Shown one piece after another: positions 47,595 through 61,729 of a DNA stretch of 64,000 nt; the stretch's first letter is position 1; each line of letters starts with the position of its first letter. The stretch is taken from assembly GCF_023973825.1 (NCBI RefSeq), contig NC_090127.1, forward strand, positions 2,133,501 through 2,197,500. The letters are read 5' to 3'. The translations under genes and the position numbers were made by a program. Origin of the DNA: Plasmodium brasilianum (lineage: Eukaryota > Apicomplexa > Aconoidasida > Haemosporida > Plasmodiidae). The notes below the pieces were generated by a model that was not told the DNA's origin, ran no database searches, and saw nothing but the letters and a program-made list of their open reading frames with translations.

Positions 47595-50500
47595 CTATGC
47601 CTGCTGCTGAATAATTTCCGCCAACTCCCCTTGCGTCTTAACATCAGTACAACTGCATTTATAGACGACTTCCCCCTTGGATATAACGTATATAAAATCA
47701 CAACACGACAGGGTACTAGCATCATGAGCAATAATTAAGACGGTAATATTTTTAAAATAATTTTTGATGATATACTCAAATGATTTAATATCACTTGAGA
47801 AAAAGTTATTCAATTTATTATTATCTAAACATAAATTTAAAACAGGCATTTCATCAATTAACACTAATTTGTACTTGTGCCTGTTTAGGAAAATTCGAAC
47901 TAAGGATAAGTAACGTATACAATCATCTGATAAGGAAATGAAGTTATCTGGATTGGCAATATTTTGATCTTTATTTTTTTTCTTGATATTCATCTTTATC
48001 ATATTCATCATTTTCATCTTCATGTTCATTTTTGTGTTCACTTTTTTATTTTTTAGTTCATTAATTACATTTGTTTTTTTTCCTTCTGCCGGTGTTTCTC
48101 CTTTTTTCTTCTTTTTCTGTTTATGTATATACTTATCCAAGTCATTGTATGTCAAGTTTATTCCTATTAATTTAAAAGCATCTACAATATCGTCATCCGA
48201 AAAATTCTGATAAGGATCAATAAACGTCCTTATATTCCAATGTAAAAAGAAAAAGGATGATTGAGGTAACACACCAATAATGTTTTTCCTTTCTTCTAAG
48301 CTAAAGGATCTTATATTTCTTCCTTCAATTGTTATATTTCCTCTAGTTGTTGGTATTAAACCTAGGATAGATAAAATGGTTGTACTTTTACCTGCACCTG
48401 ATTTACCTACTATTCCTATTTTTTGATACTTAAGAGCATATATATTAATATTTCGTAAACAAGACTTTTCATCAGCATAGTAGTACATATTCCTCGTTCT
48501 GTCAATATAAATTTTTTTTTTGTAACTTACAAAAACATTTTCAAAATGAATTCCGTATTTCTTTTTAGACTCGTCTTCAGTAACTATATAAGAAACCATC
48601 GTCGTCTCTTCATTAGGAGAAATTGACGACAATTCTCTTGTAGACACAGAGGAGTCGTTTACTTTTCCACTACAGCTACTACTATTCCTTTGTTTCTTTC
48701 CATTCACTTGGATTTTACCGCCACTACCACCACCACTGCTACTACTACTGCTACTACCCTTTGTCGTTGTAATAGAGTTACTAAAATTTGCTTCTACCTC
48801 ATGGTCCTTATCATCGAAGAAAACCTTTTCCTTAATCATTTTAGAGCATTCTTCTAATCTCTGTGTACTACACATTTCCTTTTCAACATGGGTATAATCA
48901 TATATTAATCCCTTTATTATAAAACCAAGACTGCATGAAAAGGTGATACAGTAACCAATGGTACTCGCGTTCTTTTCATTTGACATATTACTACTCATGG
49001 TGCTACTGTTCATTGTACTGCTATTCATCGTGCTGTTATTCATCATATTATCATTTAACATGGTACTGTTCTGGGTACTATCAGCGTTCATCATGACAGT
49101 ATCCATTCCATTGCTAAAATTATTATTAGTAGCAAGTGAAAAAAACAAATATGGGTATACAATATAAAAGGAGGTCAAAAGTAATACAATCAGTTGAACG
49201 TATAGAGATGCCCAAATAGTAAGAGACCATTTAAATAAACAGAAATTCCTAAAGGCATATATGCGGTCTTCATATGATTTTAAGAAATAGCTATTTTTTT
49301 TATATATATTGATTATATCTTTACCTAGTAAGGTATTACTATAAATAGTACAAAGAGGTGAATGTGAACATAAATACCCTCTCTGCGCTTCTTTACAACC
49401 ACTTGAATATTTTTTGAAAACATAATAATAAATTATTAACATGACAAAGGGAAAAACAAAAACAGTATGTTTAACTAAATAATTTAACAAACATACAGTA
49501 AACAAAAAACGAAAAAAGGTATAACAAGTTTTATAAAATCTTTTAATTATTCCATTATCTAATACATTAATATCTGTAATAAATCTATTTATTATATTTC
49601 CTAAATTGTTATTATAAAATGCATGTATTGGTGCATATAAAATACTATATAACACTTCTGTATGAACTTTTTTAGCTGATGATACAATACCATGTGCTAT
49701 TAACATAAAAGAAGTTAATGTTGTTACTAAAGATACGGATGGTAATAATACAAAATATTTCAAATACATAAATTGTTGTTTTAATATTTCTGCATCGTTT
49801 TCATCTCCACTTCTCAACAAGGTACTAGCTAAAAACAGTAATACATTTTTTATCTCATCCAAAAATATTGATAAAAACATAAAAACAATAATTACTATTA
49901 TTAATGATTTTCCTAATTTGTTAAAATACCATGTAAATGTATCTAATTTTATGTTTCCCTTGAATCGTCCTTCATCTTCATTTTCATTCCTGTCAATATT
50001 ATTCTCATCATATATGTAATAATAATTTTTTAATTGTGCCTGTAGAAATGTGCACACATTTTTAAATTCATGTTCATATATCTCTTCATTCTTATCAAAT
50101 GATTTATTAAAATCTGTTTCTTTCTTCACTAAAATTTCCGTATAATTATTAATCATACTATTCTTCTTACTAAGGTTACTACTAACTGGGTTGCCCACTT
50201 TTTTTAACTCCAATTCGTTATCTATGTAATTCTGTGAAATGGTCGAGTATCCCCTCGTGTAATTTCCCAAATCGCTGTTTGTTGGCTCAATTTTAAATGA
50301 ATAAATCGTCTTAAACTGTTTTAATACCATAAATTTTTTATATTTCACATTACTTTTGCTTATAATCAGCTTTCCCTTTGCATTTGCTTCTTTTTCATTA
50401 AATAAAAAATCCATGTCTTTTAACAAAACTTCTTTTTTTTTTTTTTTTCGAGCTTTTTTTTCTTTTTCGAAATTTTTTCCCCTTCTGAACTGTTCAGGTC

Positions 50501-53500
50501 TTTTTCAATTTTTATATCATTTTTTTTCATATAATCAAACACGTCCCCCAAATATTGTAATGAATTGTTCCCTAATTTGTACACATCAACTTTATATTGA
50601 AGATCACTAATGATGTCATCTATTAAAAAACTATTCCATATATTTTCGTTCATTGTTAATAAAAAACCGCAGTTTTTCTTAAAATGTTCTATTTCCTTCT
50701 TATCACAAAATAAATTATAAAATATGTCTTTCGCATTACACGGATCTAAGGCACTAAAAACATCATCAAATAAGTACAGATAGGACATGTTATGCTCCTT
50801 TAAACAGGTGCCCACAGATTCATCAACAAAAATGGGGATTTCCTCCCCATTCCCCTCCTCTTCTTCCTTTTCTCCATTAGCAAAATTTTCCTTTTTACTC
50901 TTATCTTTTCCAGTTTGAACGGTGCAATCAAAATTTTGCGCACCTCCGTATATACCATTATTGTTGAGAGTTCCGTTTGTAGTATTGCAGCTATAATTTG
51001 TTGATAAATCTGTATCATGATGTTTTTCCCTGCATTCATTATTCTCTTTATTATTTGTGTTATCGGTATGATATATATTACTGGTAGTATTAAATGCATC
51101 TATCCGCTCTGTAGTTCCATCATCGACATGTATTGAATTAAGTTTAGAATGATCCTTTTCAAAATTTACTTTGTTCCGTTGTAATTTTCGATCATAACTT
51201 TTCCTCTTTTCATGTTCAATAAATAAATCATTCATATGTATATAATGATGATACAAAGCCCTTGCTAAACATATTCTTGCCTTCTGTCCTTTACTTAAAC
51301 TATGTTCATCATTGACATATCTCATATCTTTCTTCTTAAATGAAAGTATATCATGTAACAACTTACTCTGTACTACTGTTTTATAATAAATAGATGGTAT
51401 GTACCTATTACCAAATGTAATCATCGATCTTACTGTCCCTACTGATACCCAATGAAATTGTGGTACATACAAAACTGGCATATCATATAAAAAATTTTTC
51501 ACATAATAACCTCCTTCTGAAATCTTAAATTTTCCTAAAATTGAATTAAAAAATAATGTTTTACCTGAACCAACATTACCTATAATTATTGCTATTGTAT
51601 TGTTTTTTAATGTTAGATTTATGTTTTTCAACGAGTTACTCTTTCCCATGTTGCGGCTTATTCTACTCGGATCAAAGCTGCAATTCTGAAGTTTTATAAT
51701 GATACTGCTGTCTGTTTCTTCTGCTGATGTTCCTGCCGATTCTCCTCCGTGTACTTTCCCCTCGTGTTCACTTCTAATCCTTTCATTACTGTATTTCTTT
51801 TCCCCATTTCCTGTGCTACCCCGATGGTTCCTTTCTAAATAGGTTATCGATGCGTTTTTACTTAAACAATGAGCATTCGGGATCAAACCGTAACTACTGT
51901 GCTTTGAACTAATTATCGCTTCTTCATCTTGCACCAGGGGACCCACAGTTTTCTGCCTTTCTGGGAAAAATAGAAATTTTAAAAAATTTGTTAAATTTTT
52001 TTTTTTATATTGCATGTTCATATTTTTCCTGAACTGTTCATAATTTTTCCCTTTCCCATTTTTTGAAAAATTCTGAACAAACAAATTGTAGCTGCTAATT
52101 GTGTTCTCAGCATTGTTACGGTTGTCACTGTGGTAGTTACTGCTACCGCTACCTCTGTTCAAGGGACACTTCGAATAGTGCAAAACCTCGCCCGCATGCA
52201 TATAATGATGAATGTACCTATTTATACGCCCAATGTTTATGGATCCTTCCAGTAAATTATTAATTATACTAGGCATGTTAGACATACCAGAAATCAAGGA
52301 TTTATAAAGAAAAAGAGGAGTAATTATAGAACTAACATTAATTGGTTTACTACTGTTTAATTCACCTCTTATAAAAAAAAAAAATATAGCTACTTCAACA
52401 GCATTAAAAGAAACGGTATTAATGTAATTACTTAACGAGTTCAGGTAAACTCGAATTTTGCAAAACTTCATCTCTTTTATTCTGTAATAGTTAATATAAT
52501 CAAAAGCAATAGATTCCCAATTGAAAATTTTCATTAATTTATATTCTTTCAAAACATGATGCATGTTACTGATTCGCATATCTCTATATTTCAAATATTT
52601 TCGTTTAAATAAACTAGATGAAAATTGAAAGATAAACATTAAACTATACAAAAACACTATTAAAAGAATGCCATGTATCACTGATTCACCACCCATTCGA
52701 TGATAAAACATATAAAAGGATATAGAAAACTTAATTAACATGTTTGTTACATCTACTGCAGAGCTTACATAGTATATTAAAAAAGGCGTATCCACAAACA
52801 TTATATTGTAAATATTTATATCACATGCATCATTTTCATTTTTCTCTTCTTCCAATGATTCATCCGCTTCTTTTCTGTAATCATACTCAGTAGTAATATG
52901 TCCACTATCTTCCTCTGACCAATCCTTGTTACTATTTCTCTTGTTTGAGTTCATATTATCTCTATTTAAGTATCTACTATTCCCATTTTCAATACAATTA
53001 TTACTATTTATATTATTACTTGAGCTTCTTTCCCTATATGACAAGTATTGTTTATATTCCTTTTCAAACTTGGCACTTTCATCTTCACTTCCACTATAAA
53101 CATTTAAAGTAATATCAAAATTACTACCTCTTTTCTTCTCACTTGCGTCACTCACTTCGTCGGTTCGTGCTTGTCTGGAAAAATTGCTCTCGCTAACACT
53201 ATAGGCGTATTTATTATATGTATCACCCCTTTTAATTTCTATCGTGTAGTCGTCTTCTCCTTTTTCCTTTGCATCATCTTCTGCAAAAATGGCATGCTCT
53301 CCTGTTGCTATACCTGCTTCTGCTTCTGCTTCTGCATCTTTTTCTCTTACATTTTTATGTTCAACCTGTTTGCTAAATTTTGAACTGCATATATCGACAC
53401 CACCGTATTCTACGCGAGATATGTACTCACTAGTGGCTATCTGGTCCTTAATGTATACATCTTTTTTGTCCAAACTACGACGACTTGCATTAGGTTTGTA

Positions 53501-54301
53501 GTCTATATGGTTATCACTGTCAATGCTATAACGAAATAACGAATTAGTAATAGAGTTCGTATATCTACCAAGATTAATTTTGTATAAAAAATACATTATC
53601 GTTATCTCCATATTTATTTTCCATCTATAATCGCAGAAGGTTAACATAGCATCAAAAAAAAGATCTAAACCAATTACTAATATTACAATGAAACCAAAGA
53701 GTATATTTGAATATCTTTGTATAACTGGTAATGATAGTGTCTTATGCCCTTTTATTATTAATATATAATTTTCTATACATAGTGCAACAAAAATTAAAAA
53801 TATATTATGCAGAATATGAAAAAAAGCAATACATATCAGTGGCACTTTAAATGTTTCTATCAAGGATAAAGTAATTCCTCGGTGCTGGAAAACTTTTTCT
53901 TCCTCTTCGTCTACTTCTACTGCTGCTTCTACTTCTACTTTCACTCCTTTTTTCTTTTTCCTTATGTTTTTCGTCCCACCTGTGTTTGATTCATCATCAT
54001 GTTTGTATAAACAACTGTGTGGTCTATCCTTTGTAACAAGGAACCTATTAGACAAGCTATTTTTTTTTTTTTTTTTTTTTTTTTGGAATTTTCCTTTTTT
54101 TAAATTCTCTGTTAATCTGTAGGTATAATATTCTATAGCTGTATTTTCATCTATTTTTGGTAATTTAAAATCTTCATTTTTCTTAATATCCTTTAGTAAA
54201 TTCCTCACCCAACTAAACGTAACAAAGTGAAACCAAGATATGTTTTTTATAAGACTTCCTTGACTCAATCCATTGTATCCCTTCCCTTTTTTCCAGCTCA
54301 T
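47595..54301 (-). CDS. MRP2: ABCC-type multidrug resistance-associated protein (MRP2), frame broken once at an A run
   Basis: This is an ATP-driven membrane exporter of the ABCC family. In Plasmodium, MRP1 and MRP2 are linked to efflux of glutathione-type conjugates and drugs. Two overlapping frames (54301-50420 and 50426-47595) fit one protein of about 2,235 residues if the A16 run at 50433-50448 gains one base (or loses two). The downstream frame has no ATG at its start, and the reading EVLLKDMDFLFNEKEA is continuous with the poly-Lys tract. Half 1 has membrane spans, then Walker A GNVGSGKT (residue about 908), signature LSKGQKARICLARAL (about 1001) and Walker B YLYLFDDVFSALD (about 1177). 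An insertion of about 150 residues separates signature and Walker B. Half 2 has membrane spans, then Walker A GKSGAGKS (about 1965), Walker B KLVLIDE and His-loop LIIAHD. The signature is degenerate (SLSDDCIRYLSLVR). Long Ser/Asn/Lys inserts are typical of the genus. Confidence 0.92.
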
Positions 54302-54869
54302 GGTTACGATGTGTGTCTAGCTGCTTTGGACAGCTCTGTATCTGTCACTACTCTCCTATGCAGTCTGCTATGTGGTTTACTTTTTTCCAATTTGCTTGCC
54401 AATATGTTTGCTTATTTTCTCTCAATACGTTTCCTTATTTTCTACCACACTGTTTTCCTATTTTCTGCTAATTTGTTGATAATTATTTTTCTTCTCACTT
54501 TTACTATACACGTATTACCCTCTACGATGTGTATAATTTTCCTCTCATGAAATAAAAGGGGCAATATTTACAATTCTGTAAAATAATGTCTATTCGTTTT
54601 ATATGTACATGCATATATGTATAAATAGCGAAGTAGGCCCTGACAGTTTCATTATTCTTCAAATGGGTACAAAATGGGGGCGTACAAGTACAAGATATAG
54701 GATATGAACACGGTTATATATATATATATATATACATATATAAATATAATATACGTATGCACATATACGGGTGTATACACATATTACCTGCACACGTACA
54801 GGCGGCAAGCCATGTAGCACATTTATTAAAATAAAAGGGTCAAAAAAAAAAAAAAAAAATTAAAATTAA

Positions 54870-55080
54870 AAAACTAAAATTAAAAAGTATAGATTAAAAT
54901 GTATAGATTAAAATGTACAGATAAAAATGTACAGATAAAAATGTATAGATTAAAATGTATAGATTAAAATGTATAGATTAAAATGTATAGATTAAAATGT
55001 ACAGATAAAAATGTATAGATTAAAATGTATAGATTAAAATGTATAGATTAAAAAATGAAGATTAAAATACACGGCTTAAA
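54870..55080. repeat. 14-bp GTATAGATTAAAAT array
   Basis: About 13 copies of GTATAGATTAAAAT or GTACAGATAAAAAT are present about 0.6 kb upstream of the MRP2 start. Confidence 0.85.
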
Positions 55081-55843
55081 ACGCACAGATTAAAAAACAA
55101 AAATTAAAAATTAATAAAATCTTAAAAAGCCTGTGCAAAACATGGTTCAACAGAAAATGCAAATGAAAATTAAAATAAGAAAAAAAAAAAAAAAATGTCG
55201 ATAAGTTCATAAAAACCAAAAATTATCGAAATAATCAAAAGATTTATGTCATTCAAAACATACACAAACAATTTGTGCTATTAATAAAATATGCAAAATT
55301 TGAGCTATTCATAGAATAAACAAAATGTGTGCTATTAATAAAAGTTGTACACTCTATAAAAATAAAAGCAATACGCAGATGTGTAACCCGCCAGTACCTA
55401 TATATATGCATACACACTTAGATACATACTTAGATACGTGCATTAATACATGCATACCTAGATATGTACATTAATACATACATACACACATACCATCGTA
55501 TTATTATGCGAGCATAATAACAACAAAAATACAAGCCACATATATATATATGGCCTTTATTAACAAAGCTCTGAGAAAAAAAAAAAAATTAATTGGTAAT
55601 ATACTAAACAGCATTTATATTAATATAAAATATTATATACTCCTTAAAGGTTTGTCAACGTAATATGGGAATGTATATGTATACAACTGTACATAAGTGA
55701 TATGTTTACACCGCAATATGTATATATTCCTGTGTATGTATATATAACACGACGTAAGAATACTGCTCTACAAATACACTACTTTGTAAATGTTTTATGT
55801 ACATATATCAGCTCCATTTAATATGATGAATTTACATTACCCC

Positions 55844-55878
<35 letters not shown>

Positions 55879-56139
55879 ATGTAAAGACACTATACAAATA
55901 AGGGAGTATATTTTCTCATTAATTTAATGCATAAAATCTCATATTAAAAAAAGGAAAAAAATAAAAAAATGAAAAAATAAAAAAATTGAAAAGAAAAAAA
56001 CGAACATTTAAAACATTCTCTTTTAAAAGTACAATAACTCTTAAGCATAATGTGTACGTATGTGCATATATGTATATGTATATGTACTATGATGTTATGT
56101 ATGTGTTTTATATAAACTTACGTAATATATGCATAAAGC

Positions 56140-56262
56140 AAAAAGTAAAAAGCAAAAAGTAAAAAGCAAAAAGTAAAAAGCAAAAAGTAAAAAGCAAAAA
56201 TTAAAAAGCAAAAATTAAAAAGCAAAAATTAAAAAGCAAAAATTAAAAAGCAAAAAGTAAAT
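56140..56262. repeat. 14-bp GCAAAAAGTAAAAA array
   Basis: About nine copies of GCAAAAAGTAAAAA or GCAAAAATTAAAAA are present. The unit differs by one base from the GCAAATAGTAAAAA variant at 41.9 kb, on the same strand. Confidence 0.85.
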
Positions 56263-56828
56263 AATTAATGATCACTCAAGTGTGCTGCTTACTCACATTG
56301 TTTATGATTGTACTGGTTACATAAATAAAAAATTTAAAACAGGGGAAAAAAAATTTATAAATAATTAAATAATTATAAAAATACAGAGATAATGAAAAAA
56401 TAGAAATATAGAATGCAATAAAGAGTAAAAAAAAAAAAAAAGAACATCTTACTATCAAGTTATTGTAACATCACTTCCTCTATACATTAATGTTTTTTGT
56501 TTTTTTTTTTTCCTCTTTTTTTCTCCTTTGTTTTTTTCTTTTCTTTTCTTATCAAATCTTATCTTATCTTTTTTTTTTTTTTTTTTTTTTTATTCAAAAT
56601 CAAAAGTAAACATAATTATAGCATAATAACATCAATGAATGAAGGTATCATGTTTTCTAAAATAAAATAAGAAAATGGAATTGAAGCCATTTTTTATTAA
56701 AAATTACAAGGCAAAAAATACACATTTATTTATGGCGTAAAAGGGAGAAAATAATAGGGGGTACTACACTCAAGTACATGTAAGGATATATATACATATA
56801 TACACAAATAATATATATATAATATTAT

Positions 56829-56866
<38 letters not shown>

Positions 56867-57241
56867 TATATATAATGTGTAATATATTTTTATTTATATT
56901 GTTCAAAATTTTATTAAAAAACTTAAAATAATAAGGATAAGGGTCGAACAAGGGATTGAAAAAAAAAAAAAAAAAAAAAAAAAAGGAAATAAGAATGAAT
57001 ATTTTGAAGATTTTAAAAGTACATAGCTAGTAACTGTAAAGTTTATATAATATTTATGAAATTACATTTTATTATTTATACACCTATATAAAATTATTTA
57101 ATTGTTACAATTATGAATATAAAAAAAAGAACTCTAATAAATAAAAAGGTAAAGGTACGTAAATAACACCAGTATTATTTATTACGTACTCCCACTTAAA
57201 CGGTCTATTATTAATTGCAATTTTTTCTTACAAATGGATAA

Positions 57242-57272
<31 letters not shown>

Positions 57273-57634
57273 CTCATTACAGTTACGTAAAGAAACTCAG
57301 TGTTAGTTCCTTCGCTCCTGTGTAAAATTTTTTTTTTTTTTTTTTTTTTTAATATATGATAAATGGAATTAAAACTTTAAAAAGTTTAACGTACGTCAAT
57401 TCATGGTAAATTTGTAATTGCTCTTTTCTGCGATTCCAATGAGTGTATTATTTTTTCTTTTATTTCTTTTTCTCTTGTACTAAATATAAAGCATTAAATA
57501 GGTGCAAATGTATATACATATATACATATATACATACATACATATATACATACATACATATATACATACATATATACATACATACATACATATATACATA
57601 CATACATACATTCACATGTACTATATATAATATA

Positions 57635-57782
57635 CATATGTATATATTTTTACATGTATATATTTTTACTTGTATATATTTTTACATGTATATATTTTTA
57701 CTTGTATATATTTTTACATGTATATATTTTTACTTGTATATATTTTTACATGTATATATTTTTACATGTATATATTAACATG
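57635..57782. repeat. 16-bp TATATATTTTTACATG repeat
   Basis: About nine copies of a 16-base unit alternate ACATG and ACTTG. A (TATATACATACA)n array precedes it at about 57510-57612. The open frames across it are repeat artefacts. Confidence 0.85.
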
Positions 57783-57891
57783 TATAGAAACGCGGATATA
57801 ATAACTCCTATGGGATTGAGATGTTCCGTGCAAAATTAAGAAGATATTTATAGAGTATATATACAAATTGTGTAAATGTAATTTAGTAAGT

Positions 57892-57937
<46 letters not shown>

Positions 57938-58146
57938 TATATATTTGTACTTTATTGTATGCATGTATTTATATAACTAGGGATGGTGCTCCTGCACATG
58001 AGTAGGGAAGGATCAGGATGATATAAGTCAAGAGTACAAGTGCAAAAAGGCAATTTATTTTTTAAAATTCCACGACTAGTAACCTAGTAGAATTAAGAGA
58101 AAAAGAAAAAAAAAGAAATAAAAAAATAAAAGAAATAAAAGAAGTA

Positions 58147-58200
<54 letters not shown>

Positions 58201-58362
58201 CAAGTTAATGGAAAAAATAAAATAAAATAAATCAAGTAAATAAAGAAAAAAAAGTCTGAAAAAGTACAATATATATTAATTAACATGTAAAGCTGGTCTA
58301 TATTCTGCATAAACAGCAGCGCGGATCAAGTTTTTTTTTTTTTTTTTCGTACATATATAGTC

Positions 58363-58408
<46 letters not shown>

Positions 58409-58684
58409 TATGTATATATGTATATATAAATATATATTATATATATATATATATACATATACGTATATTAGTAGTATGCATGACCCGTCGTGCCAAGTAG
58501 GAGCGAATTAGCAGTACCATATTGGGATTTGCAAAATAAAAAAAAAGAAAAAAGAAATGTAAATATGCATATAAATTTACATATATTATTGCTATACATG
58601 TTTTTACCTTAATTTCGTGTTAAAGGTATAGGAAGGATAAATACTTGGTATAATTGAAGTTATTGTACTTAATTTTTTTTTTTC

Positions 58685-58733
<49 letters not shown>

Positions 58734-60089
58734 ATGTATGTATGTATGAGTTGTGCCACCCCCCTATTATAAATAAACACCAGCCTTTGTTAAAATTATT
58801 TTTGGCTTTGCGGAATTTTGGTTTTTCCAAATCCACATTTTTGAAGGTTTTTATTACTATGGGTAAAATAATCATAATGAAATAAAATCAGCAAAAGTGC
58901 TAGTTGCACCTATTTTTTTGATAGCGTTTGTGTGTGTACATGTTAGAGTGCATACATACGTACGTGCACTTACGTATGTATTTGTATACTGTTCGTTTTG
59001 TGCCTTATAAAATAACAAATGAAATGACCTATATATTGCACCCTTTTATTTACTCCTAATTCTATTTAAAAACAAAATACAAGTTGCTGCTAACATAAGG
59101 TTAGATTACAAATTGTAGAAAAATTGTTCCGCATATTAACATTTTTATTTATTTAAAAAGAAAAATTTATTTTTATTTTTGCTTTTACTTTTTTTTTTTT
59201 TTTTTTCCAATTGTGCGAAGCTTACGAGGGGATCGCACTGAGAAGATATTTTCATACACGTTGAACGAAATTTCGGTCTTCACATATTTTTTGTATTCCT
59301 TTTTTTAATATATTTTTCTGCGCATTTTTGCTATACGTATAAGCTATTTTCTCTCCACAGGGTATTCACATTCAATTATTTAATTAATTATAAAATCAGT
59401 TAGTGTTATTTGCAGTACATGATTTTTTAATGTTGCACTTGTTTTTTACGATAATTATTTTTTAGCTATATTAGCACATTATTTCACCATTGAGCTTTAT
59501 TTATTTAATTTTTTTACCTTAATTATAATGCGGAATGTACATATGATACGTAAATATTGTAGAACATATGTGTATGGGTAATGTGTCCGGAGGTAGATCG
59601 AAACATATGTATTTGTGCGGTTAATTATTTTTGCTTCACGTATTTTTGGGGCAACCTTTATGAAAAAAAGAGGAATCAGTAGTTAGGTACGAGTATTATA
59701 TATACACGTTTGCATATATGATTGTATGTACAATAACTGTGCATATATATATGCACAAGTACATGTTTACACATTTCACCCGCTCCCCTATGTTACGTAT
59801 GCATAACAGGATACTCTTCTTATTCGAAATTTCCCCTTAAACAATTGCAAAACGTCCATTTTAGAAAAAGGAAAAACACTCTACTGAGTTATAGAAAAAA
59901 TCAATCGCTTTTAGACACGAGGAGATACACACATACACACACGTATAATGTACATATGGTGTACGTATGTACGTGCGTTTACTTTACTTTTTTTTTTTTT
60001 TTTCCCCTCCCCCCCTTATGCTATGTAAACATAAAAATTGCTAAATACACACACATATATAATCGTATGGAATGCTGGATAGGAAAGAC

Positions 60090-60120
<31 letters not shown>

Positions 60121-60384
60121 AAATAGTACAAAATGGAATAAAAACAAATGAAAAAAAAAAAAAAAAAATGGTAACAATACAAAGGATTAAAGGTCAACAT
60201 ACGTAAGTATATAACTTGCGTTATGTTAATGTGTCCTTTGTTTTTATATAAAAGTTTGACGCAGGAATGTGAAGGTCTGCATCATTTGTAAAGTTTTTCA
60301 TTGAGTGAGGAAATTTAAATTTAAGAGGGTTCCTCAGTTTAATAGAGTTTTTGTTCGTATGTTATTTTGTTTCATCATGCTTCG

Positions 60385-60530
60385 TTTCGTCTTGCTCTTT
60401 TTTATTTTGCTTTTTTTCGTCTTGTTCTTTTTTATTTTGCTTTTTTTCGTCTTGTTCTTTTTTATTTTGCTTTGTTTCATCATGCTTTGTTTCGTCTTGC
60501 TCTTTTTTATTTTGCTTTATTTTCTTCTCA
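60385..60530. repeat. T-rich repeat of about 30 bp
   Basis: About five copies join TCGTCTTGCTC or TCGTCTTGTTC with TTTTTTATTTTGC. The Phe/Leu/Ser frames through it are artefacts. Confidence 0.8.
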
Positions 60531-60954
60531 TTTCTTATTTCAATAACACATTATTTTACATACATCATGGGAAAAAATAATAAATAAAAAGAAAAAATAC
60601 AAAATTCAACTAGTGCACAATTTTATATAAAACGAATGGGTGATAACATGTACACAACTACGTAAATATGTACACATTTGTACATATAAATTTTTGTGTT
60701 TATGTATATGTAAATGTGTATATATACTTATTACACATATGTACTCATAATTACACAAATACATAAAAATATACATTGGTATACACACGTACACGTGTAC
60801 ACACATGCATGGCAATACTGCTAAATGATGGCATAATATTCCTTTTTTATGATGCTATTTTTATCGTAGTTTATTCGCTTCGTTTTGTTCGCTGTGCTAA
60901 TGTGATAATTCAAATTTACAAAATTAAAAATTGTTTTATAGGTTTGGTGTTTTT

Positions 60955-61165
60955 AATTTTTTTACCATTTTACCATTTTACCATTTTGCCATTTTGCCAT
61001 TTTGCCAATTTATCAATTTTGCCATTTTGCCAATTTACCAATTTACCAATTTTGCGTATTTACCATTTTTACGTATTTACCATTTTTACGTATTTACCAT
61101 TTTTACGTATTTACCATTTTTACGTATTTACCATTTTTACGTTTTTACCATTTTAACGTTTTTTA
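60955..61165. repeat. ACCATTTT / 16-bp TTACCATTTTTACGTA repeats
   Basis: Short ATTTTACC and ATTTTGCC units turn into a 16-base array of TTACCATTTTTACGTA. Confidence 0.8.
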
Positions 61166-61410
61166 TCTTTACAATTTATATTTTATTTTTTATTATGTTT
61201 TATTTTTTTTTCCATTTTACCCTTTTTATCTTATTTTTTATAATTATAACTGCAATAAAATACATACACACGTAAATACGAACATACATAAATATGTACG
61301 CATAAACGTAAATACATAGTACATCCCGTTCGTCCATTTTTTGCCCATAAGGTTTTCCTTTTACTTTCCGTAAAAAAAGGAAAAAACAAAATTAATGAAA
61401 TGTTAATGTA

Positions 61411-61443
<33 letters not shown>

Positions 61444-61729
61444 CTAAAAAGTGGACAAAAAAAAAAAAAAAAAAAAAGAGCGAAATGGCAAGTGAAATAA
61501 TAATCAAAAGAAGAAATAAAAAAGTGTAATGAATATACACACCAAGTGAAACTGCAGTGATTAAAAAGGAAGTCTACCACTTAAATGGAAATGCGAGTGG
61601 GACTGAATGCTAAAAATAGGAAATTTTCTATATATACTTTATTCCATTTTTCTATATTTTTCCAAAATAAGCGAAAAAATAGGAAAGCGGAATAGCTGCA
61701 AAGTAATTAAAAAAAAATATATACAATAC

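Noticed and set aside
50420..50426. MRP2 as two separate half-transporters
   Set aside because: The downstream frame lacks a start codon at its beginning, and the two halves carry complementary ABCC features expected in one full transporter.
58669..58875. Minus-strand 68-codon frame starting MIILPIVIKTFKN
   Set aside because: Half of it is (TATG)n and (TA)n translation, and the remaining 40 codons have no exon partner or recognisable similarity.
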